The notes under the pieces are model-generated. The model was not told the DNA's origin. It did not search any database and saw only the letters and a program-made list of their open reading frames with translations. From contig NMRA01000379.1 in NCBI GenBank assembly GCA_002633005.1, positions 352,868-416,867 on the forward strand: a DNA stretch of 64,000 bases, read 5' to 3'. The position numbers and the translations under genes were made by a program. The stretch comes from Phoronis australis (lineage: Eukaryota > Phoronida > Phoronidae). This document shows positions 46,065-57,800 of this stretch, piece after piece. How positions within the stretch are numbered: position 1 is the stretch's first letter; each line of letters starts with the position of its first letter.

Positions 46065-46343
46065 GTGAATGCTGCTATGTTGCGGTGCATCGTTCCCGCT
46101 TGTCCGAACTATGAAGCTGCGAAGAAAGCGGGTATAGAGTTTTTTCGACTTCCTCGAGAGCCTGAAATGCTTAGTAAGTGGTTCGCCGTAGTGAAGAATG
46201 AAAGGTATGATGTTAATAGCAAGTATGAGGCCGTGAAACATCTCCGTGTCTGTGGCCGGCTTTTCGTCGACAATGATTTCTCTGACGAATTCCGGCTTAC
46301 CGAAGAACTATCCATATGTTCCATTCCCACGGCGCCTCTCTAG
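46065..46343 (+). CDS. THAP-type zinc-finger ORF with an altered ligand
   Basis: 92 codons (or 88 from the second ATG at 46077). MLRCIVPACPNYE is the C-x4-C start, LPREPEMLSKWF matches the FP..P..R..W region, VCGRLFVDNDF matches the normal CxxHF...DF, and SICSIPTAPL matches the AVPTIF box. THAP domains bind DNA in host regulators and in P-element and Kolobok transposases. The His ligand is Leu, so zinc binding is probably impaired. It stops at TAG with no further domain, and lies 380 bp right of the 8-kb element. It could be the first exon of a gene or a transposon remnant. Confidence 0.68.
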   Translation: MNAAMLRCIVPACPNYEAAKKAGIEFFRLPREPEMLSKWFAVVKNERYDVNSKYEAVKHLRVCGRLFVDNDFSDEFRLTEELSICSIPTAPL

Positions 46344-49300
46344 TATTTCTTGATCAGTGTATTCCGGTTCGAACTGATAGCCTGTGAAACCTAATGATCC
46401 GACCCGTGAAGTCTTCGACGGATGAGCTCTTGACTAAGTCGGGATTGGCGCCGGGCGAGTTGCCATGTAGACGTTTATTATTTTGCGTTCTGTTTCAAAA
46501 TGAATTATTCTCATCCTAACCAATGCCTATGTAAAACTGAGCAAAGTCTGTCTCATTGCAGTATTCGTGAGTGCAAATGTTGAGAAGCCAGCAATGGCCA
46601 ATGCGTTACCGGCTTTTGATGCAGGCAATAAAGGTAATTGACCGGGCACCGAGGCCGTGTGAGCGCATGCTAATTCGGAGTTTGCTGACAGAAAGCTGTT
46701 GTGAAACAATAACTCGATTTTAGATGCTGTGGTCGCATCTTAGGGGAATCTATTACAAATACATTATTCAAATCATTGTCACTGTACAACCTTTGCCCTG
46801 ACGGTCTGTGGAAAGGGAATACGACTTCGCGGCCCCTGAAAAATAAGTAGATTTTCATTTTCGTGGCTAGTTCACATAAATAATTACGTGCACATTATTT
46901 CTTTGGCTCACTATTATAGTCTTTTCGCCGACTTGAGGTTTAGTTTCAAGCGGCAGCCACGACGGGCCTGATCGGGTTCCGAACCACTGGCCGGGATAAG
47001 CGTTCTGTGTGTTTAGAACTCAAAATATCACAAGTCTAAACAACACAGATCTAGGTTCTCTTGTCGGTATTTCACGGAGGAATTGTACTTCGAATTTACC
47101 TCTGAACAGACTCCCAGCTCCTGCTACGGACATTGGTAAATTGGCCTGCCGAACGTTGTAGGCTACGATGTGTCCTAATACCAATAAATCCGTAACAGCG
47201 AAATAAAACAACACGTTTTTATAAGACCTCGGTGTGTTTTTAAGGGTTTTACACCGAATTTTGATGTTTTTTTTTGGTAATTCAAGCGATAAGCTGACAC
47301 CAGTAACCCGTGTTGTGAACTGCTGAACAGACTGCGCGTGAAACCAATGACGTCATTGGATAATTTCAACACCTCCGTCTGCCGTCAGATGTGAGATAAC
47401 GCAACCGAACGTGCCGTTATCGAGTAGAACTACTCGATCTAAATTGATACAAAATAGATTGTTTTTTGGGTGGCATTCTCGTTTAAGATCTGTTACTATA
47501 AGTGTCAATTTCAATACCCTTGCACATTCTTAAATGTGGTGCAGAATTAGACGCTAATAAGATGATCAGAGATTCCCGGCGACCAACGCTCCGGTGGATT
47601 CTGAATTGCGGGGGAGACGGTCGAAAATACGAATACAAAAAAGACAAATACGTGTAAAACTTGGCGCCTATTCATACGGAAGCCGGCCGAGCCTGAATGT
47701 TCGTATTATTTTTTGGTCGTCAGATACGAGTGACAAATTCCCCGTCACATATTTTTGAGCGCGAAGTTTCGCCTGTGTCGCGAGCTGTGATGTCTTACGT
47801 TTGTGCGATGAATCGTCAGTTTCAAAAAATAACAAAATAGTTAAAGATCAGCTAACGTAAATGCATATTGCCGCAATAAGTTATGGCCTCTGTTGTTTTT
47901 TATGACTTTGGGTGCCGTGGATATTGGTGGATAAGAACAACCATCTGTTTTGATGTCTCTGTATTTGGAACAGCGCAGTTTACAGACATGTAGTGACTAA
48001 ACAATAAAGATTTTCCAAGACAGTTCTCTTTGAAAAAAATGTTCAGGCACCTAAGCCCTTTAGAAAATAAAGAATAACTTAACCTTAAATTGAGCAATTG
48101 AGAATCTTTTGTGTTGCGTTGTTTGTCTAATCACAGAAATCTTTCGAAAACTGGTCGATCACGCATTGCGTTGTTCCACCTTCACGACAGAGTTGAGTTG
48201 AGTGCTGGGATGCTCCTATCGTCTACGCCATCAATTGTATCTACTGTAAGGTGGTGGCCCATCTTGTGTTTTATCGCTAGATGTCTCCATTTCTTGTGGT
48301 TCGTAGCCGCTCTCACTTGGAACGCGCTCAGTCATCACGTAAGCGCTGGCTCTGAATATGTCGTAATCTGCCCCACAACTATAAATCTCTGAGCTCTGAG
48401 GATCAACGTTTGTCTAAATTAAAAAGAGATAGCCTTGTTAATAATATGAATTGGAAAGTCAAATTATACTAAAAATTCTAACATGGAAAATCTTTAAACT
48501 CAGTATTACTTCTTGACTTGACTGCGGATGAACAAAACTGATGGGTGCGCGTGGCTACCAGCTCGATATCTGGGCACTGATTTCTCATCCCCAGCCCACG
48601 ATTCATCAGTTATAAAAGCGCAGAAATTCCAACAATTCGTTTTGAAAACAACCTCGTGTGCTATCCCAATAAAAGCCAATGTATAATAAGAATAAGCATT
48701 TGACTTGGTGTTGTGGCAATCAGTGAGTAAGGGTTTACGGAAACACATCGAGATTCCTATCATTTTTGTTTACAGTTTCCGTTGTCAAGGTTGATGAAGA
48801 AATCACCGAGATTCATGTCCACATGAAAGTCATGCACCATTTTTGGCTCCCTCGGACTTGCGCGTTATAGGCACCGTTTTCGCGCCACCATGGGCGAGTT
48901 TGGTTATACGACCAAGACACGAGCCCACTGTTTCGAGCTGGTTATGTAAAGGGCATGCCCACTGGCGTGGTATGGGACTAGGTAGAACTGAACAGTTAGG
49001 CTGTGGCCACGGGGCATTTTCTATTCCCGTAGATTTTCTGTAAAGGGCGTGTCAGGTTTGGAGGCTGTTTTAAGGAATGCGTTGAAAATTATATCAGGGA
49101 AACTGATGCTCTTGCTCATTTGAACGAGAAAAACGTTTTTAAGCCATGACCTACTTAATACTAGCATTCTGAATCTGTAATCAAATTTTGACTAGCAATT
49201 GTAGGTAAGTGGTGATTTGGGGGAGAAAACTGTCGAATTTGGTGTTTTTGGGTAACATTTTTTCCGATGTGAATTAACGGATTAATTATATACAACGTAA

Positions 49301-49734
49301 TTAAGATTCAGTTATCACGAGTAGTGCTTGTGAGTTGGGAATGCTACAAAACCCTTTGTTTTTTAGACTCTAGATAAGGACTGTCTTGAGGAAAGGCCTC
49401 ATCTCTACTTCGGTGTGCGTCGGCAGCTAAAACCTTGTAATAACTCTAGTGTGCCCCCCCCCTCCTCTCCCCAAAGCAGTGAAACAAAGCCGATTTTTGC
49501 GTTTCGTGGTGACACGAAAATAAAATACAGATATGACTTAACGTGGCAAATGAATGGCGAAAACAGCGTCTGTTAATAATTTTACCATAAATCTGTGAAC
49601 ATTTCGGCGTCGGTAGTTCGGACTCAAAAGCTTTGATCGCGTTTCTTTTTCTTGCGCTTTTAACAATATTACTTTTAATGCCACAGAAAATACTTCTCAA
49701 TAACTAGTACGTTTATCCTATGGTTTAAGTATAT
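46344..49734. other. No gene recognised
   Basis: Holds a 9-bp-stem perfect hairpin at 47419-47438 (atcgagtagaactactcgat). A minus-strand ORF at 48763-48506 (...HEVVFKTNCWNFCAFITDE...) ends in a stop and could be a terminal exon, but no family or splice partner was found. The C-terminal exon of the TMEM145-like gene may lie in this stretch. Confidence 0.35.
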
Positions 49735-51025
49735 GTTCGGGCACCGCATTGTTCAAGCGGAACTCTGTGGTTTAAATGATTATAAAGAAATTAAGGAGGG
49801 ATGCCCGCCAGAAGGAGATATTCTATCCCCCTTTCTTTGGAATTGTTCCATGAACTCTGTTCTCTTTAAGTAAAAGAGAGACTATTTACTATCAGGCTTG
49901 TGCTGATGATTCAGCCCTGTTAATCACCAATTGTAATGAGTGGATGTGCTGGGCTCAACGTGACGTCCGCATTGCTGAATGGGCCAATCAAAATGGAACA
50001 CCATTCAATAATGAGGCTGTATTGCTTAGCCAGAAAAGGAACGTGGCTCTTTATCGGTAAATGGGAAGAAACTAACTTTTTCTAGGAAGGCTAGACTGTT
50101 GGGAGTTGTCCTACACAGCAAGCTCACTTGGAAATATCATTTAAGTCATACACTAACTAATAAGGCTACTATTGCATTTATGCAATTTAAGCAATTTAAG
50201 AGCAAAACAAGGGATGTAAAACCTTAAACTAAGAAATGCTATGATAAGACTGATCTTATCTTATGCATGTGTGTCTTGGGTCAGTGAAAGTGAAAACTGT
50301 ACATTAAGAAATTTCTCCACAAAATACAGCTTTTAGCTTGTCTTATGAAAACAGAGGCACGACATGTAACTAGAACTGAAAGTAATGGAGGTGATGATGC
50401 AAATGGAGCCGATTGATGAGTTTATAATGGCCGAGGCAGTACGAGGGTTCTTCCGTATCAACCAAGCTGGATTCTGGATTTACAAGCCAGTGAGGATATC
50501 GTGGAAAACAAGGAGTCGTGCTGAAATGTGCAACAGGCCCCAGAAATGAACTTCCATATGCATGCCAACTGCCATTTGAAAGAAACTTTGAATGTCTAAT
50601 TTTAATTCGAAATCGTGCTGTCTAACATGAAAGAAACATTGATACGAGCTTAAAATGATGCTTCAAAAAATAAATGAAGTGGTTGGTGTGGGTTTTCGCA
50701 TTGAATACCAGACTGATGTACCTCCAACTGAAAAATCTCTTTATCCCGGAAAACATAGTTCTCTTTTCAAGTAGTGGCCTTTGCAATTTTTAAAGTTGCC
50801 GAAGAACTGCTCGAAAAAGAAATCCAACATAAGTCTGTAGCTACCCTGTCTGACAGACAAGCAGCCATTAAAGCCTAAAAATAATATTGTGACGTCACAC
50901 ACTGGTCAATAATGCATCGCTAACCTTAATAAGTAAAGTAAATACAAGCCTAAAATGCTGGAAGGAAAATGGAACACTAGATCACCATGTAGGTCGGTGA
51001 CTAACATAGTAAAGCATTTGAGAAG
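49735..51025 (+). pseudogene. Decayed LINE with reverse transcriptase and RNase H
   Basis: Broken frames in order: EGCPPEGDILSPFLWN (finger/palm motif, normally GCPQGxxLSPLLW), ADDSALLITNCNEW (catalytic ADD kept), LLGVVLHSKLTWKYHLSHTL, LRNAMIRLILSYACVSW, then RNase H-like EELLEKEIQHKSVATLSDRQ and AAIKA. Order and RNase H suggest a Jockey/I-group element. Several stops; no 5' part. Confidence 0.8.
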
Positions 51026-51029
51026 AAAG

Positions 51030-51191
51030 CAGTAGCGGATTTGGGGGGGGGGGGGGNNNNNNNNNNNNNGCCACGCCCCCTAAAATTCTCCCAGATTCCA
51101 TTTGGAAGTTGAGGGGGCGAATATCTGACGGGCAAAATCTTGGCTAATACTCTGCCCTGCCCCCCAAATCAAAATCCTGGATCCTCCCCTG
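51030..51191. mobile_element. MITE, CAG...CTG termini, copy with a 13-N gap
   Basis: Same family as 7207-7363 (cagtagcggatttggg ... ggatcctcccctg). The gap at 51057-51069 falls in its G-run. It sits directly at the end of the decayed LINE. Confidence 0.8.
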
Positions 51192-51751
51192 GTTTGGAAG
51201 TAAAGCAGTTTCCATGAAAATTGCCATAGCTAAGAAAAACACTTGCAAAACTACTCAAGTAGGCTGGTAGGCTTGTTGAATATGAGCACTAAAATAACTG
51301 GATAGTATCTGTTGCAGTAGGCCTATGTCGGCCTTTAGGTTTTGCGAACTTTATTTCGCAAAATTCCGTTAACTATATTATAATTGCTGACCCAGGGACG
51401 GGCTGACAGAAAACGTGGCTGCTGAACGGATTACTAAACACGTTCTTAATAAATTGAACGCTTTAATAAAACAAATGCGTGACGAATCCTGAATATTTCG
51501 ATATAGCATAATCGCAACCTTTTTCACACGTCAGATAACGTTCATTTGAGGCTAAGGAAACATTCGATGTATTCCAGGGGGCCTGATACTTCTAGTACTA
51601 AGCACTTGAAACAGAATTTGTGACAACTGTCTTCCTGGTCAGGCTACCTATCACTCTCTAGAACTGGCCAATGATATATAGTCAGTGATAACAAAGCAAC
51701 CAGCTTTCATCTCACCTATTATATTTTACCTAGAAATAGCTTTATACGTAC

Positions 51752-51811
51752 CTGGCAGCTTTTAACATGGAAGGGGAAGTTTTCGTTGGCGGATGATGGT
51801 CTTGTCAAAAA
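51752..51811 (-). CDS. TMEM145-like exon h (end of TM7, LTRP motif)
   Basis: 60 nt, phase 0 to 0, acceptor cacaacacag, donor gtacgt. Encodes FLTRPSSANENFPFHVKSCQ. Because the donor is good, at least one more coding exon lies at lower coordinates. Confidence 0.92.
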
Positions 51812-54800
51812 CTGTGTTGTGAAACAAAGACGTGAAACGTTAGACATAACACGGATTTTGATTTAGGACATTCCGAATCACGTTTCAACATGACATCCCG
51901 TTTTTAAAGTAAACAAAATTCGGTACAGGATTAATAATTCTTTTTTATTTAAGTGATTAAAATAAAGTTATAAACACCGAAATCGTACACCAGCATATCT
52001 CTTGAAAGTTTTTCTTTCACTGAAAAGCACTGTACATTTACTCTCCATCACAAGAAAACTTTTGGTTTGAATCCGTTATCGTCGAATAATGAACTGCTGC
52101 TTCTTCGCAAACCCTGAAATTACTTCTCATTATTTCTCGCAATGTTATAGCTTTAACATTTTAATAAAAATGCTTCCTGGACGGAACACGGGATATGGTT
52201 GAAAATGTCTTCATGCTTTCAGACACTTGTGTTCACGTAATTCAGTTGATGAGTTGACGTGTTTCTAAGAAGATATTGTTGGTGCTCATGATGAGATAAA
52301 GCACGTTCTTGCATAAGAACCCATCGAGGTTGCTGACGTTACAATGTGAGCAGAAATTACCAGATGAATAGAATCGTCATATTTAATAGATGTACTTAAA
52401 TTATGAAAACACTTACCAGAAAAGCGAAGTGAGAACAAAACGTTATGGTAAGTTGTACGCCATTTACAGTTTTTGCTCTTGCGTGCTTTGACAAGGCAAA
52501 TGTTGTGATCAAAATGAAGACTGGAACGATAACAAACCTACAAAACCAAATTTACGCATACATTTAATAACGAGAAATGGGGATACACAAAATTCTCGAT
52601 CGAAATATACAATCTTATCTCCGTTACAACAGAGAGCCATTCAGGCAAGTTGTCAGAAATGTTCACGTAGTATCTCTCATACATCGGATTAGGTAAAACT
52701 CCAACAAAGGAAGTGCAATTCAATTAAAAGAGCTTCAAACACAAACTGCTACGTGACGCGCTTTCTGTGAAAATAGCTACATTTAAACAACTTGAAGTTG
52801 TAAACTAGACCTCAAGTCTTCCCTCAGGCTAAAATGAGTGTGGGGCTAGAGCCTGAAGACCATAATCAGTGGATAAAATGGGCAGCGGGGTCAATCAAAC
52901 TTGACTAGCCTGGTGTCAAACAATAGTGAACTGCCAATTCCAGGCTTTGAAGAGTTCCTAGTTTTCCTATTTTTTGGCCTTTTCCTATTTTTTTTTCTGA
53001 AATTTCTTATGTTTCCTACTCTTCCTATTTTTTCTCATTGCTGTAAAATTTCCGTCCAAGTTATGTTTTTGGGGGTAGTGAGTAGTGTATGTGGTTATCA
53101 GATGCAGCACACGAATGACTTCCTCAGCACAAGCAATGCTCAGCAAAAGATTATTTAGTTGGAGAGCCATCAGGACTTTATTCACGCTTTAGATTGCAAA
53201 AGGTTTGAGTGAATAATTCTATTGTACATCACACAAACCATTGAAGGAAAGAGGCTTCTTTAGACGCACAATCCTGAGTTTAGCTGTAATCTGAAGTTAG
53301 CTTAGTTACCCCAGATGTATCTTTAGTTAAATTTTTGTTTCATTTTTGTTGGATTTGAGAATAAATTGGTGATATCTTCAGATGTATGTTTGTGCATTTT
53401 AAATAAAACGTTTCATCATTAGTAGTAATCAAAATTGTTGTACTTCTTCTTTTATACAAGTTAATCTTTGCACGTCTTTCTATCCCTTGGGGCCTTAACA
53501 CTTCCGACTTATCTGCAAACCCATGGATAATTTCAGTCTAAAGCTGAGGGTATACTGCCCACTGTTACTAAACTATCTTTAGAAAAAGAATTTTTGTTGC
53601 ATTTTAAAGTTTGAAGAAATTGTTAATCGGCCAAAAATTAATAAATGTCAATCAATAGTATAAAATTTTTTCATATCATAAGTTGTATTTTGTTCATTTG
53701 AAGTAATATTTTATCCATACTAGTAATAAAAATTTCGAATTTCTTCTTTTATTAGTTCATTTTTAAGGGTCTTCTTATCCCTTGGGACTCCAAACACCCC
53801 CGTCTTATCTGCAAACTCCAGGAAAATGGCATCTTAAGTTTTGGATATGGTGTCCAGCGTTTCTAAGCTATCATTAGGAAAAAGAACTTTTGTTACACTT
53901 AAAAGTTTAAATAAATAGTAAATTGGTCGTTAATTAGTAGGCGTCTTATTTAAGCACTCAGATACTTTCGAGTCTTAAATTACATTTTAAGTTGAGTGGT
54001 GATTTGAATTAAATAAACTTGCTTAAAACAGGGTGTTGCACTCGAAGTTTTTGTGTCCTCTTTTGAATCCTCAAGGACCAAAGCCCAGGATTGCGCAACT
54101 CAAGACGCTTCGTTCCTTCAATGGTGTGTGATGTAAAATAGAATTACGCAGTGAAACTACTGAATGTCTGCTCTTTTCCTACGTTTTCCTACTTTTTACT
54201 TCTAGAGCTCCTACTTTTTCATACTTTTTTTAAAAATGTGTCATACCTTTTCCCTACTTTTTGTCCAAGGTTTCTTGAAAGCCTACACTTGTTTCCCAGG
54301 ATCATAGGTCACTTCTAATCAAAGCAGTTGAGAACAGTTTTATAATGGTGCATTGTCAGCTAGCATTGTTTGACAGAAAGCAGGGAGAATACATAGTTTT
54401 GTAACGGTGCATTGTCAGCTAGCATTGTTTGACAGAAAGCAGGGAGAATACATAGTTTTGTAACGGTGCATTGTCAGCTAGCTTTGTTTGATACAAAACA
54501 GTGAGAGAACATAACAGCTTTAACATTACACATCCAGTGTGATCCATGGTGGATGAAATATTCCTAAGATTGGTTTCAGACTTTAACACACCTGTACACA
54601 GCCTGCAGGTAATGTTGATCTGACAAATAATGAATAATGAAAAACGAGATATACATCAAAGTGAATTCGGTTTCAAATCCGTTAAGTTACCAAGCACTGA
54701 AGAATGTTGTGAAATAAATGTAGAATCCGGTTTTCCCAGGGAAATGTTTCACTGTGAAGAGGACTGCATATAGGAACCACACGAAGCCTAGAAGTTTTAG

Positions 54801-57800
54801 TGCGATTAGGAAATAACCAGGTGGACTCTCGTAAATATACAGCACCTTGCCAGGGTCAGCCACCTGCAAAATTAATGAAAGGTATTGTAATTGAACAATC
54901 ATATATGCATACATTATATACTGTAAATACAAACTAGTAATGATGACATGAATGATTGTTCTTTCCTGAGAAAGAACCAAGTGAAGGTACAATGTGAAAC
55001 GCATAACAATTGCGTTTTTTAATTTGAAAACAATATAGTATAAACAAAAACTGACTTTTGGTTGAATATTTCCCATCTGGCAGTCTTTGTTTTAAGAAAT
55101 TTATATCCATTGAGTGTATATGCACATGCATAAAAACTTATCGTGCAAACAGAAACCAACGTTTTAGTGAATACTTCTCATCTTACAGTCTTTGTTATTT
55201 ACACAACCAAGCAAAACGCTGTAGGTTAACAGTTTCGGCTAATCACACCAGCCATCTTCGGAAGCTATTGGACACTAGGTGGCGTGATGATGACAGTGTT
55301 CCAAATTTTAGATAATTTGTGCAACCCATCCTCCCTGTTCATAACAGAGCCACTTTTTACTCACCCAAGCAGACTCTCTTATCCGTTTAGATCTTAAGTT
55401 ATTTTCAGACTCAACAGGACGAGCGTCTTTCCAGTTAGTTACATGATTAAAACTGGGTGAGAGATTTCAGTCAGGCTTAACGAACACAGAAAGGAGGTGG
55501 ATGAGCTACTTCAACGTAAAGTCACACTTTCAGAGAGGATATGGTCTCAGAATACTGTTAACAATTGTACAGTGACCGATCATGCTGTTGGTTTTAATCA
55601 TGTAAGTAACTGGAAAGACTATCTTCCAGTCAAGTCTGAAAATAATTTAAGATCTAGACGGATAAGAGAGTCTATTTGGGTGAGAAAAAATGGCTCAGTT
55701 AAGAGCAGGGACGATGGGTGAGTGGGGGGGGGGGTATCAATTATCTAAAATTTGGAACTATGCCATTATCACGCCATCTATTGCCCAATACCTTCCGAAG
55801 ATGGAGATGGCTGCTGTGAGTAGCCGAAACTGTCAAGGTACAGCGTTTCGCTTGGTTGTGTCAATAAGAATTAATGCATGTATACTCTACCAACCTTACG
55901 AAATTATTTAGTTACAGTCTGTGTTAAATAAGTTATATCCATTCCACATGCATGAAACAGGCGACTTTAACCCCCCAAAAGCCTACGTAAGAGAAGATAC
56001 ACTTACATACTGATTCCAAATATACATCACAATATACGATACAATAAATATCGTCATATAGACTGAAATTTTAACGGTACTCTCCGAACGCAGCCTGCCT
56101 CTTGTAACTGTGTAGCCCTTTGCGAGAAGAACAAGTAGGAGAAGAAATATGAGTGATCCCGCGTCTTCAAGGAGCCGCCCTAATAAAGAAACATCAAATA
56201 CAAAGACAGTGAGATATGATGCTATCAGGGGCAAAACACATAATTATTATGACATTGCCAGCTGTGACTATCAGTTAGTCTAAAGAAAATCTCCTTCCAT
56301 CCCAAATCACGCACTCCTCCTTGGTCAAGATCAGTTTTAAGGGAAAATTATCTAGTACAAATAGTTTTACATTAAACGAGGCAGTGTGGCGTAGTAGGAT
56401 AATTATCTGCTTCTTTTACTCAAAGTCGTGGGTTTAATTAACACTGGTGCACACTGCCAGACCCCTGAGTCAGGTCTCTAACTCCTCAGTTTGATTTGTA
56501 TCATATGTTAAAAAAGTATAACAAGAGCAACGCGGAACCTTTAAAATGCACTTATGACTGCGCTGCAAGCGGTGTGCTTCTAAGGGTTTATTTCTAGCAC
56601 AAACATGTCCATTAGATGGCACAGAATACATTGATCCCATCCAAAAAATGGGAAGCTGTCAACGCCTCTCAAAATTATTTGCCAAATTTCAGGGAAATCC
56701 GACAAAGAACTCAAATGGCAAATGTATAGTGAACAAACTTCTATTAGGAACTACAGCAGTAGTCGCGTCTGTTCATTTCTGAATAGGAATACATTTGCAA
56801 ATTTTATAATCATCTTGCAATGGTTTTAGAAGGTGCAGTCGTTAATGCGAAAAATGTCACCAGAAGCCGGCACAATAGTTGGACCTGTTGGAAAATCCAC
56901 GTCAGCCATGCACTTATCAGGAGGAACACATCTCCCAATTTTCATAAGGAAAACTGGCAGATACAAAAGCACACGACAAAATAGACTTAAAACAATTAAA
57001 TTGTTGGTTTAGAGTACGTCGAATTCATCACAAAAAGTAATGGTGTCATCGTTTTCACAACAAAAATTTGTTTGCCCAATTTCATAAGAAAGCATCAAGC
57101 AGCTCTAACGTAAAAAATAAAATTGCCACAAGGAAGAACAGCTGTCGTTGGATTAGTCTAAAACTGGACGTCATCTGTTACCATGTCCATTAATACACAT
57201 CTGCTAAATTTCAGAAAGACCTTGCAAAGGGTAAAGGATATACAGCCGTGAACACACAGGAGGGGGGGGGGGGTGGTAGGCACAGTAAGTGAACACTAGC
57301 CTAAGGGACAATCAACGCCAGCCTCGGTCTTCTCATCAAGAACACATCTTCAAATTCTTCCAGAGGCTCGGTGGATGGAGAGGGAGTTGTCAAAAACGTA
57401 CTCATTTTTTAAAGTGGTCACTGAGTGGCGCAGAATACGTCAAGTCTGCCGGAAAACCTGAAAGTTTCGAATTGTCCTTAGTAGCAATCTATTTGCAATT
57501 TTTTTTTGATAATTAAAACTGCCGCTGTACGTCATATCCATCCAAAAACAGGAAACTATCGACTCTGTAATAGAAACATGATTATAAAATTTCATACAAA
57601 TCTCCCAAAGAGTTTCAACGGTACGGAGGACAACGAACAAAAAATGAAATTGCCCCTAGTGTGCACTGCGATGGACGGATCCAAATTTCATAGCTGTCCG
57701 TTGTCAATTTCATATAAATACAATAAAGGTCATGCGGGGGTTTTGCCACTATGAGGCGCCAGAGTAGTTCGAATCGTCCCAAAATCATCAGCCGTTCATT

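Noticed and set aside
49446-49700. Minus-strand ORF considered as the missing C-terminal exon of the TMEM145-like gene
   Set aside because: No acceptor in a compatible phase and no resemblance to the family tail.
52538-52723. Minus-strand ORF next to TMEM145-like exon g, considered as an upstream exon
   Set aside because: Exon f joins exon g directly in phase (TG|G TTT); this ORF reads through the intron and its residues do not fit the family.
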